Notes under the pieces: model-generated
Database searches by the model: none
What the model saw: the letters and a program-made list of their open reading frames with translations, nothing else
Told to the model about the DNA's origin: nothing
Assembly (NCBI GenBank): GCA_004376385.1
Contig: SOJY01000122.1
Coordinates: 1-5,291, forward strand
Direction of reading: 5' to 3'
From: Candidatus Bathyarchaeum sp.
GTDB lineage: Archaea > Thermoproteota > Bathyarchaeia > Bathyarchaeales > Bathyarchaeaceae
DNA: 5,291 nt
Made by a program: the position numbers and the translations under genes
Shown here: positions 1 through 5,132 of the stretch, one piece after another
Layout: the number at the start of each line of letters is the position of its first letter
How positions within the stretch are numbered: the first letter of the stretch is position 1

Positions 1-344
1 GCATCCGAACAGAGTGTGTTCTTAAAATAAACGGTTTTCCTGAAGAGTTTTGTGGTCAGATGGGAAGCGAAGATAGCTTTGTGGCTATGTGCCTTCAAAG
101 GATTAACGCTAAACTTGTTTTAGACAAGAAAAGCTACATTATTCACTACAGCGATGAAGACCATGTGGATTTTAATGAGATGTTTAATTTCAAAAACTCT
201 GAGATGATGCTGTTGGATGGGAAAATGCATTTCAGCAACGAAAAGTTTGTGGAAGACATGTTTAAAGAGAAAAACCGTTTCCGAAATAATCCACAGTTTA
301 ATTTACGTGAAATACGGGAAAAAAATCTGAAGGAGTTGTATGGT
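1..344 (+). repeat. Direct repeat, copy 1 (3' part of glycosyltransferase)
   Basis: This segment is homologous to 1020-1363, offset about 1019 bases and rising to 1022 after a one-codon difference. Identity is patchy: 33-67 is identical to 1052-1086 (35 bases) and 279-304 to 1301-1326 (26 bases), while the regions between carry many silent changes. The left limit of the repeat is outside the window. Confidence 0.85.
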
Positions 345-347
345 TAA
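1..347 (+). CDS. Glycosyltransferase family 2, C-terminal part (5' end outside window)
   Basis: This is the last 114 residues of a glycosyltransferase; the first full codon is at position 3 and the TAA stop is at 345-347. The frame is open to the left edge, so the ATG at 60 is internal (the Met of a QMGSEDSF motif) and not a start. The fragment aligns almost end to end with residues 226-339 of the next gene, including the GFPEEFCGQMGSEDSF block, DGKMHFSNEK and RFRNNPQFNLRE. In GT-A family-2 enzymes the acidic pair after the glycine (here SED) usually lies in the active site near the acceptor, so the fragment is probably from an active enzyme. The N-terminal nucleotide-sugar binding half is not in the window. 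Its stop overlaps the next start by one base (TAATG). Compared with its paralogue it uses more C-ending Ser, Asp, His, Tyr and Asn codons. Donor and acceptor sugars are unknown. Confidence 0.88.
   Translation, partial: IRTECVLKINGFPEEFCGQMGSEDSFVAMCLQRINAKLVLDKKSYIIHYSDEDHVDFNEMFNFKNSEMMLLDGKMHFSNEKFVEDMFKEKNRFRNNPQFNLREIREKNLKELYG
331..335 (+). promoter_or_regulatory. Ribosome-binding site for complete glycosyltransferase
   Basis: AGGAG lies 11 bases before the ATG at 347, inside the last codons of the upstream paralogue. Together with the TAATG stop-start overlap it supports that start. Confidence 0.55.
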
Positions 348-1366
348 TGGAGCCTCTTGTAAGCGTGAATATGTGTACGATTCGTCCTGTTCCAAGATGG
401 AAGCAGATGTTAGATAGTCTAGAGGCACAAAAGTTTACTGATTTTGAGTATGTTATTGTTGATGCGTTGTATGATAAACGTAAAGGTGAAGTGAAAAAAC
501 TATTCAAAGACTATTCTTTTCCAATAGTTTACGTGAAAGATAAACCATGGTTTCACAGTGACAAAGAAAGGTTTGGAACTCGCCCAGGTCTTAGTAGTGC
601 CAGAAATACTGGTGTAATTCATTCTCAAGGGAGGCTCATAGTATGGCACGATGATAACTCTTGGCTTCCTCCAGATTGGCTTAGTTCTCATGTTAAAGTT
701 TTTGATGCTGGGTTTGATGGTATGGCAGGGATGTCTCATGGCACTTATTCTTCTAAAGCTTTAGAGGAGTATCGTGAACGTTATGATGAGGTTGGTCACT
801 TAAATTGGGCACCAAAACAAAAAGAGGATGATAGGTGTGGACCATGCCAAGTTGCGAATAAGCCTTGTCCACATGTAGAAAAAAAGGGGAAAAAAACTTT
901 CATAAAGGATTACCGCGAGGATTATAATGGAAATGTGATTATGATTCCAGATTTTGAGTCAGGAAAAAATGTTGAGCATAATATACTTCCTGTTGGTTGG
1001 TTGTATGGAACAAACATGAGCATTCGAACAAAGTTTGTGCTTAAGATTAATGGTTTTCCTGAAGAGTTTTGTGGTCAGATGGGAAGTGAGGATAGTTTCA
1101 CTACTATTTGTTTGCAGAGGGCGGGTGCTAAGTTGTTGTTGGATAAAAAATGTTATGTTATTCATGTTAGTGATGAGGATCATAAGGGAATGAATACGAT
1201 TTTCGATTTTACAAACAATGAGTTGATGCTTATGGATGGGAAGATGCATTTCAGTAACGAAAAGTATGTTCAAAACCTGCTTTTTAAGGAGAAAAGTCGC
1301 TTCCGAAATAATCCACAGTTTAATTTGCGTGAAATGAGGACGCAGAAACTGGAGGAGCTGTACTGA
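347..1366 (+). CDS. Glycosyltransferase family 2 with Cys/His-rich insert
   Basis: This complete 339-residue protein probably transfers a sugar from a nucleotide-sugar donor to a growing glycan on the cytoplasmic face. Residues 5-40 resemble the GT-A opening strand and loop (SVNMCTIRP, then a VIVDA strand). SSARNTGV at 83-90 and WHDDNSW at 100-106 match the usual family-2 'ARN-G' and metal-binding DxD regions, with DDN at 102-104. GSEDSF at 246-251 is the likely acceptor-side acidic motif. No membrane segment or signal peptide is seen, so it is probably soluble. Residues 164-176 carry an unusual C-x2-C-x6-C-x-H cluster inside a charged, Lys-rich loop, which might bind zinc. The ATG is chosen because it overlaps the previous TAA by one base and has AGGAG upstream at 331-335. 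The last 114 residues duplicate the previous gene. Family assignment is firm; sugar specificity cannot be read from the sequence. Confidence 0.9.
   Translation: MEPLVSVNMCTIRPVPRWKQMLDSLEAQKFTDFEYVIVDALYDKRKGEVKKLFKDYSFPIVYVKDKPWFHSDKERFGTRPGLSSARNTGVIHSQGRLIVWHDDNSWLPPDWLSSHVKVFDAGFDGMAGMSHGTYSSKALEEYRERYDEVGHLNWAPKQKEDDRCGPCQVANKPCPHVEKKGKKTFIKDYREDYNGNVIMIPDFESGKNVEHNILPVGWLYGTNMSIRTKFVLKINGFPEEFCGQMGSEDSFTTICLQRAGAKLLLDKKCYVIHVSDEDHKGMNTIFDFTNNELMLMDGKMHFSNEKYVQNLLFKEKSRFRNNPQFNLREMRTQKLEELY
1020..1363 (+). repeat. Direct repeat, copy 2 (3' part of complete glycosyltransferase)
   Basis: Second copy of the tandem duplicated glycosyltransferase 3' region. It carries one extra Leu codon (LLFKEK against MFKEK) and prefers T- or G-ending codons where copy 1 often has C- or A-ending ones. 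Confidence 0.85.
1351..1357 (+). promoter_or_regulatory. Ribosome-binding site for methyltransferase copy 1
   Basis: GGAGGAG sits 8 bases before the ATG at 1366 and is encoded within the Glu-Glu codons near the end of the glycosyltransferase. It fits the canonical anti-Shine-Dalgarno sequence well and decides the start. Confidence 0.7.
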
Positions 1367-1911
1367 TGGAGAGGAAGGCTCTAGTTTTTATTAGAAAAAT
1401 GTTTGAAAATCAAAGTGTTGTAGGTGCTGAGGTGGGGGTTGCTATAGGAACAAATGCGTTGCGTACCCTCAAATGTATGCCTAACCTTAGATTGTTGTAT
1501 CTTATAGATCCGTATCAGCATTATCCTGAGTGGACTAGCACGTTGGCTAAGGATCGCCGTTTTTGGCCTGAAGATTTAGAGATAACAAAAAATAAGGCAA
1601 AAATATTGTTGACTTTTTTTGAAGATAGGATAATTTGGGTATTCAAATGTTTTGAGGAGTGTACTAGTGAGGATGTTGAGCCTTTAGATTTTATTTACAT
1701 TGATGGCAACCACAATTATGATTTTGTATTCAGAGATATAGAGTTGGCTAGGAAGCTTGTTAAGAGGGGTGGGGTTGTTTCTGGGCATGATTTTCGTCCA
1801 AATTCTTATTCACATGATTCTTTGGAAGTCTGCAGAGCTGTTACTGATTACTGCAAAAAACACGATATAGTTTTCAGTCACGAATATGAGGATTGGTGGT
1901 TCATAAACTGA
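1366..1911 (+). CDS. Class I SAM-dependent methyltransferase, Methyltransf_24 type (copy 1)
   Basis: This 181-residue protein is a small Rossmann-fold methyltransferase that would use S-adenosylmethionine. The glycine-rich motif I is VGAEVGVAIG at 19-28, followed by LYLIDPY at 44-50. The second acidic strand is IYIDGNHNY at 110-118, and GGVVSGHDF at 135-143 is the strand and loop typical of this family. The length is normal for a stand-alone domain. The ATG overlaps the upstream TGA by one base (TGATG) and has a strong GGAGGAG site at 1351-1357. It is paralogous to the methyltransferase at 3722-4273, and both end in DWWFIN. Placement between glycosyltransferase and methyltransferase genes suggests O- or N-methylation of a sugar or glycan substituent, but the acceptor is an inference. 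Such proteins in polysaccharide clusters are usually annotated only to family level. Confidence 0.88.
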   Translation: MERKALVFIRKMFENQSVVGAEVGVAIGTNALRTLKCMPNLRLLYLIDPYQHYPEWTSTLAKDRRFWPEDLEITKNKAKILLTFFEDRIIWVFKCFEECTSEDVEPLDFIYIDGNHNYDFVFRDIELARKLVKRGGVVSGHDFRPNSYSHDSLEVCRAVTDYCKKHDIVFSHEYEDWWFIN

Positions 1912-2672
1912 CATACTACAAAGTTAAAAAGCCAAGTGATCTTATCCCAAATTACTTAGATTATGTTCGAAACCAAATTGAAGAGTCGTATGTTCCAGGT
2001 AAGATAGTTCCATTGGCGAAGCATCTAGAACCTAAAGTTGAACCCATCAAAATTGAAGTGCATAAGTCGGATGTAAAACCTCCAAAAAAGAAGATGATTG
2101 ATAATACTCGGTTTACTCTAGAGAAATTCAAGAATATTGATAGAAACAAATCTATTTTAGATTGTGCTTGTGGAGGAGGGGGGCAAATGCAAGAATTAAG
2201 GAAACTGGGATTCAAGAATGTGGCTGGAATAGAATTAAGTTCCAAATTTGTAATAACAACAAAAAACGCGGATGTTGCATATGGTGGCGTGAAAGCAGAT
2301 ATGCATTGGGTGCCATTTAGAGATGGGGTTTTTGATGTTGTAACTTCATTTCATACGATTGAGCATTCATATTATCCCGCGAAGCTGTTACAGGAGTTTT
2401 GGAGAGTAATTAAACCTAAAGGACGGTTGTTTGTTATTTTGCCTTATCCAGATTCGGGGCATGAAAACGATTTTCATGTGGCAAAATATATGTTGGGAAC
2501 CAACATTCTTGACCAAGGTAAAAGTGTTATAAAATTTTTTGAGGCAAATGGGTTTTATGTCACTATTGCGGAACGTAGTTGTGGGCTTGTGAATGAGCCT
2601 GTAATGTGGCTTCAATTCAGAAAACGGTTATACAAGAGGGGAAAACCATACAAGCCATGGGAGGACAATTAA
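1893..2672 (+). CDS. Class I SAM-dependent methyltransferase, Methyltransf_11 type, with N-terminal extension
   Basis: The reading frame encodes up to 259 residues. The methyltransferase core starts near residue 70: motif I is ILDCACGGGG at 88-97, the acidic strand end is GIELS at 112-116, ADMHWVPFRDGVFDVV at 135-150 carries the motif II region, HTIEH is at 154-158, and the RVIKPKGRLFVILPYP segment follows. This order is typical of Methyltransf_11 enzymes. The first ~67 residues are Lys/Pro-rich and unassigned; they may be a linker or partner-binding arm. The start is uncertain because no ATG occurs before 2094. TTG 1893 and GTG 1896 overlap the previous gene by 19 or 16 bases; CTG 1908 overlaps its TGA and has GGTGGT upstream; ATG 2094 would leave only the catalytic core. 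I keep the longest form because the extension reads like real protein. The stop overlaps the next ATG by one base. The substrate is unknown, probably a glycan. Confidence 0.82.
   Translation: MVVHKLTYYKVKKPSDLIPNYLDYVRNQIEESYVPGKIVPLAKHLEPKVEPIKIEVHKSDVKPPKKKMIDNTRFTLEKFKNIDRNKSILDCACGGGGQMQELRKLGFKNVAGIELSSKFVITTKNADVAYGGVKADMHWVPFRDGVFDVVTSFHTIEHSYYPAKLLQEFWRVIKPKGRLFVILPYPDSGHENDFHVAKYMLGTNILDQGKSVIKFFEANGFYVTIAERSCGLVNEPVMWLQFRKRLYKRGKPYKPWEDN
1895..1900 (+). promoter_or_regulatory. Possible ribosome-binding site in Trp-Trp codons, methyltransferase copy 1
   Basis: GGTGGT is formed by the TGG TGG TTC codons of the C-terminal WWF. It would be correctly spaced (7 bases) only for a rare CTG start at 1908 of the next gene. 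The equivalent site in the paralogue at 4254-4259 precedes a clear ATG. If translation starts at TTG 1893 or GTG 1896 this element has no role. Confidence 0.35.
2659..2665 (+). promoter_or_regulatory. Ribosome-binding site for unrecognised protein
   Basis: GGGAGGA lies 6 bases before the ATG at 2672. It is the best Shine-Dalgarno match in the window and is the reason for rejecting the longer GTG start at 2606. Confidence 0.75.
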
Positions 2673-3340
2673 TGAGGGTTGTTTTTCCGCAGAAACATCT
2701 TATAGAGGGGGAATTGCCTTTCAATCTGAAATTTAAGGACTTGGACGAAAGAATTGATATTTGGATGCTGTCTACAAAAATTGCGGTTCCAGAAGTTATT
2801 TTCAAAGGTGAAGTGCCTTTGTACCCGTTTTATTGGGATACTCCAGAAGCTCCAGAGTGGACTCCTAGACATGAGCTTCTTCTAGGAACTTATAGTCAAG
2901 ACGGAAAACATGGCGCCATACATAAAAAGTGGGGGACTCAACCGCTGAACACTTACATTCGAGGGCATTTCTGTTTAGAGCCTCATCCAAGAGCGATTCA
3001 AGAGGGAGAACATGTTTTGGTGCAACAGTATTTTAAGTCTGGGTGGTGGGGAAGTGGAAATCGGATAACAATAAAGGAGCAGTTACAGCAGAATAAGATA
3101 GGTTTTCAGTTGTTACGGCAGCTTGGAATATTAAAGCCTAGAGTAAAATTTCATTTCTTTGACCAGACCAAGCCGACTCAGGACACTTTTGGATTAAAAT
3201 ATTATCTTTTTGATGGCAAAAATTTGCCAGAAAGCTACAATAAACATCTTCCAAATTACTTAAGAGAGTGGAGATACAAAGATTTTTCAATACATATAGA
3301 GGATGTGATAGAAGATTATGTCACACCAAACTTGCCTTGA
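2672..3340 (+). CDS. Unrecognised 222-residue protein in glycan cluster
   Basis: I do not recognise this family. The ATG at 2672 is preferred to a GTG 66 bases upstream (2606) because it overlaps the previous TAA by one base and lies 6 bases after a strong GGGAGGA site. The protein looks soluble, with no signal peptide and no membrane segment. It is rich in aromatic residues: YPFYWDTPEAPEW at 51-63 and YFKSGWWGSGNR at 120-131. A central HELLLGTYSQDGKHG (67-81), followed by RGHFCLEPHPRA (97-108) and EGEHVLVQQY, contains several His and acidic residues that could form an active or sugar-binding site; this is speculation. The C-terminal part has YYLFDGKNLPESYNKHLPNY and an acidic helix before the stop. 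It overlaps the nucleotidyltransferase-like gene by 23 bases, so it is very probably co-translated with it. A glycan-modifying or glycan-binding role is suggested only by neighbourhood. Confidence 0.75.
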   Translation: MRVVFPQKHLIEGELPFNLKFKDLDERIDIWMLSTKIAVPEVIFKGEVPLYPFYWDTPEAPEWTPRHELLLGTYSQDGKHGAIHKKWGTQPLNTYIRGHFCLEPHPRAIQEGEHVLVQQYFKSGWWGSGNRITIKEQLQQNKIGFQLLRQLGILKPRVKFHFFDQTKPTQDTFGLKYYLFDGKNLPESYNKHLPNYLREWRYKDFSIHIEDVIEDYVTPNLP

Positions 3341-3725
3341 AGTTGTGAAACGGAATAGGTATAAAATTCGTGAGTCCGTAGAAGAGTTTTTGGATATTAG
3401 GCAGTTGAGGGCTGTAGAGATTTTTGTGTTCAAAAGCCGAGTTACTGGAACCTGTAAGCCCTACAGTGACATAGACATTTATGTGCAGCTTGACGAAAAA
3501 CATAGAGGCTTAGTTGCATTAGAGGGTGGTCTTTGGGCAGACAAAAGGGTTCTTCATAAGGGAGTTTATAATATTCCATCGCCTATAATAGAGATTATCC
3601 AAGAAGGAGAACATAAAGGGAGAGAGATAACGTTGGATATTACGTTGGGGATTGATTCTGTTCCTCCTTTGCCAACTAAATATATAGGAAAAAAATGGTT
3701 CATGAAATTGAGTGACGTAATATGA
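3318..3725 (+). CDS. Minimal nucleotidyltransferase-like protein with altered GS motif
   Basis: This 135-residue protein has the pattern of the DNA polymerase beta-like minimal nucleotidyltransferase fold. The strand FVFKSR (36-41) is followed after ten residues by SDIDIYV (50-56), giving the expected S-x10-DxD spacing with D51 and D53 as metal ligands. A third acidic strand is probably LDITLG (106-111, D107). The conserved Gly of the Gly-Ser pair is Lys39 here, which is unusual since that Gly-Ser normally contacts the nucleotide phosphates. The family transfers NMP groups or serves as an MNT antitoxin beside HEPN toxins; no HEPN gene lies nearby, and the glycan context argues for another role. 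The ATG lies inside the previous gene, with a GTGAT element at 3305-3309 as a plausible ribosome site. Its stop and the next start share ATGA. Fold assignment is moderately firm; catalytic activity is uncertain. Confidence 0.75.
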   Translation: MSHQTCLEVVKRNRYKIRESVEEFLDIRQLRAVEIFVFKSRVTGTCKPYSDIDIYVQLDEKHRGLVALEGGLWADKRVLHKGVYNIPSPIIEIIQEGEHKGREITLDITLGIDSVPPLPTKYIGKKWFMKLSDVI

Positions 3726-4273
3726 TAAGACACACTATGAATATAGTTAAAGAAATGTTCGAAGACCAAGTTATTGTTGGGGCTGAAGTTGGAGTTTCTA
3801 GTGGACACAACGCACAAAACATCCTTCAAGTCATGTCTAACGTGAAAATGCTTTACCTTATAGATCCCTATTTTGGCGGAATGGTTTGGGAAAACTATGA
3901 CCAAACCTATGTTGACAAAGAAAGAAAAGAAGGGGCAAAAACGAGACTGAAACCCTACGAAGAAAGGATCCGTTGGATATACAAGGAATTTGATAAATGC
4001 ACCATCAAAGACTTTGAGCCTTTAGATTTCATCTATATTGACGGCGATCATGGTTACGAAATTGTGAAAAAAGATTTGGTTTTAGCTTCAACTCTTGTTA
4101 AGAAGGGCGGAGTTATTGGAGGTCATGATGCTGGATGCTTGAGTATTGAGCGAGCAGTAAACGAGTTCTGTGAGCTAAAAAAACTTAAACGTCAAACTGG
4201 CAACAACGGATTTCATATGATTGATGGAAACCGTAAGGCACAAGGTTGGGACTGGTGGTTTATTAATGGTTAA
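3722..4273 (+). CDS. Class I SAM-dependent methyltransferase, Methyltransf_24 type (copy 2)
   Basis: This 183-residue SAM-dependent methyltransferase is paralogous to the gene at 1366-1911. Motif I is VGAEVGVSSGHNA at 19-31, with LYLIDPY at 44-50, FIYIDGDHGYE at 103-113 and GGVIGGHDAG at 129-138. IDGDHGY with the downstream GGHD is the family hallmark. The two copies share the same N-terminal architecture and the DWWFIN end, but differ between the second and third motifs and near the C-terminus, where this copy has an insertion around NNGFHMIDGNRKAQG. This suggests different acceptors. The ATG shares four bases with the upstream TGA (ATGA), and GTGA at 3712-3715 may act as a ribosome site. 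It overlaps the following gene by 8 bases. It sits between two nucleotidyltransferase-fold genes, so it may act on the same glycan substituent; that link is inferred from gene order only. Confidence 0.88.
   Translation: MIRHTMNIVKEMFEDQVIVGAEVGVSSGHNAQNILQVMSNVKMLYLIDPYFGGMVWENYDQTYVDKERKEGAKTRLKPYEERIRWIYKEFDKCTIKDFEPLDFIYIDGDHGYEIVKKDLVLASTLVKKGGVIGGHDAGCLSIERAVNEFCELKKLKRQTGNNGFHMIDGNRKAQGWDWWFING
4254..4259 (+). promoter_or_regulatory. Ribosome-binding site for LicD-like gene, inside Trp-Trp codons
   Basis: GGTGGT, made by the TGG TGG TTT codons of the WWF end of methyltransferase copy 2, lies 6 bases before ATG 4266. GGTG pairs with the CACC of the 16S rRNA tail and supports the short start of the LicD-like gene. 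Confidence 0.6.
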
Positions 4274-4793
4274 TCCTTGTGACGCTAAAGAGAAAGCTGA
4301 CCAAGTTTTACGTTTGTTGAAGTCTACAGTAGAGAGTTTAGGTTGCGATCTTGTTTTGTTACGTGGAACCTGTTTAGGTTTTGTTCGAGATGGAGATTTT
4401 ATCGAAAACGATAATGATATAGATGTTGGGATTATATCAGGCTCTCTGGAATGTCTAGGAGAAGAGAAAGAAATCGTTAGTGAGAGGCTACTAGAGGCTG
4501 GTTTCAAGTGTCCTAATCCTGTACTTCTTGCGGGTCAAGAGCATTGGTGGGCACACAATTCTGATATTATGTTTTGTATCAGATGGATTTTCGAATTTCC
4601 TAATGCTCCTGGTTTTAGTCATTTATGTTTCTTAAAAAGTTTTGATGAGGTTACTTACAATGAGGAAACCTATAATGTTCCGCATCCCGTTGAAGTCTAT
4701 TTTGGATATTTTTATCGCCCAGAGTTGTATGGAGGAGTGGGTTGGAGAACTCCGCATCTAAGGGGATGGAGAAAAGCCCTGAAATCACCATAG
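4266..4793 (+). CDS. LicD-like nucleotidyltransferase-fold protein
   Basis: This 175-residue protein carries the LicD signature near its N-terminus: RGTCLGFVRDGDFI at 33-46 followed by NDNDIDVG at 48-55, matching the family pattern G-T-x-L-G-x-x-R ... D-D-D-I-D. D51 and D53 are the expected metal ligands. LicD proteins attach phospho-substituents such as phosphocholine from a CDP-activated donor to cell-surface glycans; related proteins act on other phospho-groups. The C-terminal YNVPHPVEVYFGYFY ... GWRTPH also resembles the family's closing block. The start at ATG 4266 is preferred over a TTG at 4221 because GGTGGT at 4254-4259 lies 6 bases upstream and the overlap with the preceding gene shrinks to 8 bases. 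It is the last plus-strand gene and overlaps the cupin gene tail-to-tail by 9 bases. The protein is shorter than typical LicD (roughly 250-300 residues), so it may be a compact variant. The transferred group is unknown. Confidence 0.82.
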   Translation: MVNPCDAKEKADQVLRLLKSTVESLGCDLVLLRGTCLGFVRDGDFIENDNDIDVGIISGSLECLGEEKEIVSERLLEAGFKCPNPVLLAGQEHWWAHNSDIMFCIRWIFEFPNAPGFSHLCFLKSFDEVTYNEETYNVPHPVEVYFGYFYRPELYGGVGWRTPHLRGWRKALKSP

Positions 4794-5132
4794 AAACGTA
4801 TCGTTAACATTATATTTGCTTATTGCAATGATGAAGTCTTCGTCTCTGTCGTTCTTTATTGAGTGCCAATCGCCTTTCTCTATTAGCAAAATGTCGTCTT
4901 TTTCAAGGTGCATCTCAACATCATTAATTGTGACTAATCCACAGCCACCCAACACAATATATGTTTCTGTCATACCTTGGTGGTAATGCTTCAATATCTC
5001 CTGTCCACTCTTGAACACGACAATTTGAAGGACACATCCTTTAAGATCCAAATCTTCCTGTGAAAAGACTCTGTGCCTTAAGTAAGTTCGCCTTTTCTCA
5101 AGATTCCAATCAGCTCTTTTTATTAATTTCAT
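4785..5132 (-). CDS. Single-domain cupin protein
   Basis: This 115-residue protein has one cupin beta-barrel domain. The first motif is KHYHQGMTETYIVLGGCG (48-65), with H49, H51 and E56 as likely metal ligands; the second is EKGDWHSI (85-92), with H90 as the fourth ligand. The H-x-H, E, H set is complete, so metal binding and possibly isomerase, epimerase or oxygenase activity are plausible, but small cupins are too diverse to assign a reaction. No signal peptide or membrane segment is seen. Its start lies inside the end of the upstream minus-strand nucleotidylyltransferase (23-base overlap), with GGGAG at 5150-5146 as a somewhat distant ribosome site. Pairing with that gene suggests a role in making or modifying a small phosphorylated or sugar-like precursor; this is inference. 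The 3' end overlaps the LicD-like gene. Confidence 0.87.
   Translation of the reverse strand: MKLIKRADWNLEKRRTYLRHRVFSQEDLDLKGCVLQIVVFKSGQEILKHYHQGMTETYIVLGGCGLVTINDVEMHLEKDDILLIEKGDWHSIKNDRDEDFIIAISKYNVNDTFLW

Noticed and set aside
60..62. ATG as the start of a short independent 95-residue gene
   Set aside because: The frame is open to the window edge, and the residues upstream match the paralogue exactly in register, so this Met is internal.
959..1273. Minus-strand open frame of 104 codons inside the complete glycosyltransferase
   Set aside because: Antisense to a conserved domain, with no recognisable motif or upstream ribosome site.
1880..1925. Frameshift joining the first methyltransferase to the second
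   Set aside because: Each has its own complete SAM-binding core, and the first ends at the same DWWFIN as its paralogue, so it is a natural terminus.
2606..2671. Longer GTG start for the unrecognised 222-residue protein
   Set aside because: It would overlap the preceding gene by 67 bases, whereas ATG 2672 has a strong GGGAGGA site and the one-base stop-start overlap seen elsewhere in the operon.
3318..3725. MNT antitoxin of a HEPN/MNT toxin-antitoxin pair
   Set aside because: No HEPN-like gene is adjacent; both neighbours are other proteins and the locus is glycan-related.
3566..3904. Minus-strand open frame of 112 codons crossing the end of the nucleotidyltransferase-like gene and the start of methyltransferase copy 2
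   Set aside because: It lies antisense to two well-supported genes, matches no family, and its composition looks like a reverse reading of coding sequence.
4221..4265. Longer TTG start for the LicD-like gene
   Set aside because: ATG 4266 has GGTGGT at proper spacing and minimal overlap; the extra residues only echo the preceding gene in another frame.
4770..4830. Bidirectional transcription terminator at the convergent junction
   Set aside because: The two genes overlap by 9 bases, and I see no convincing hairpin with a T-run or poly-T tract here.
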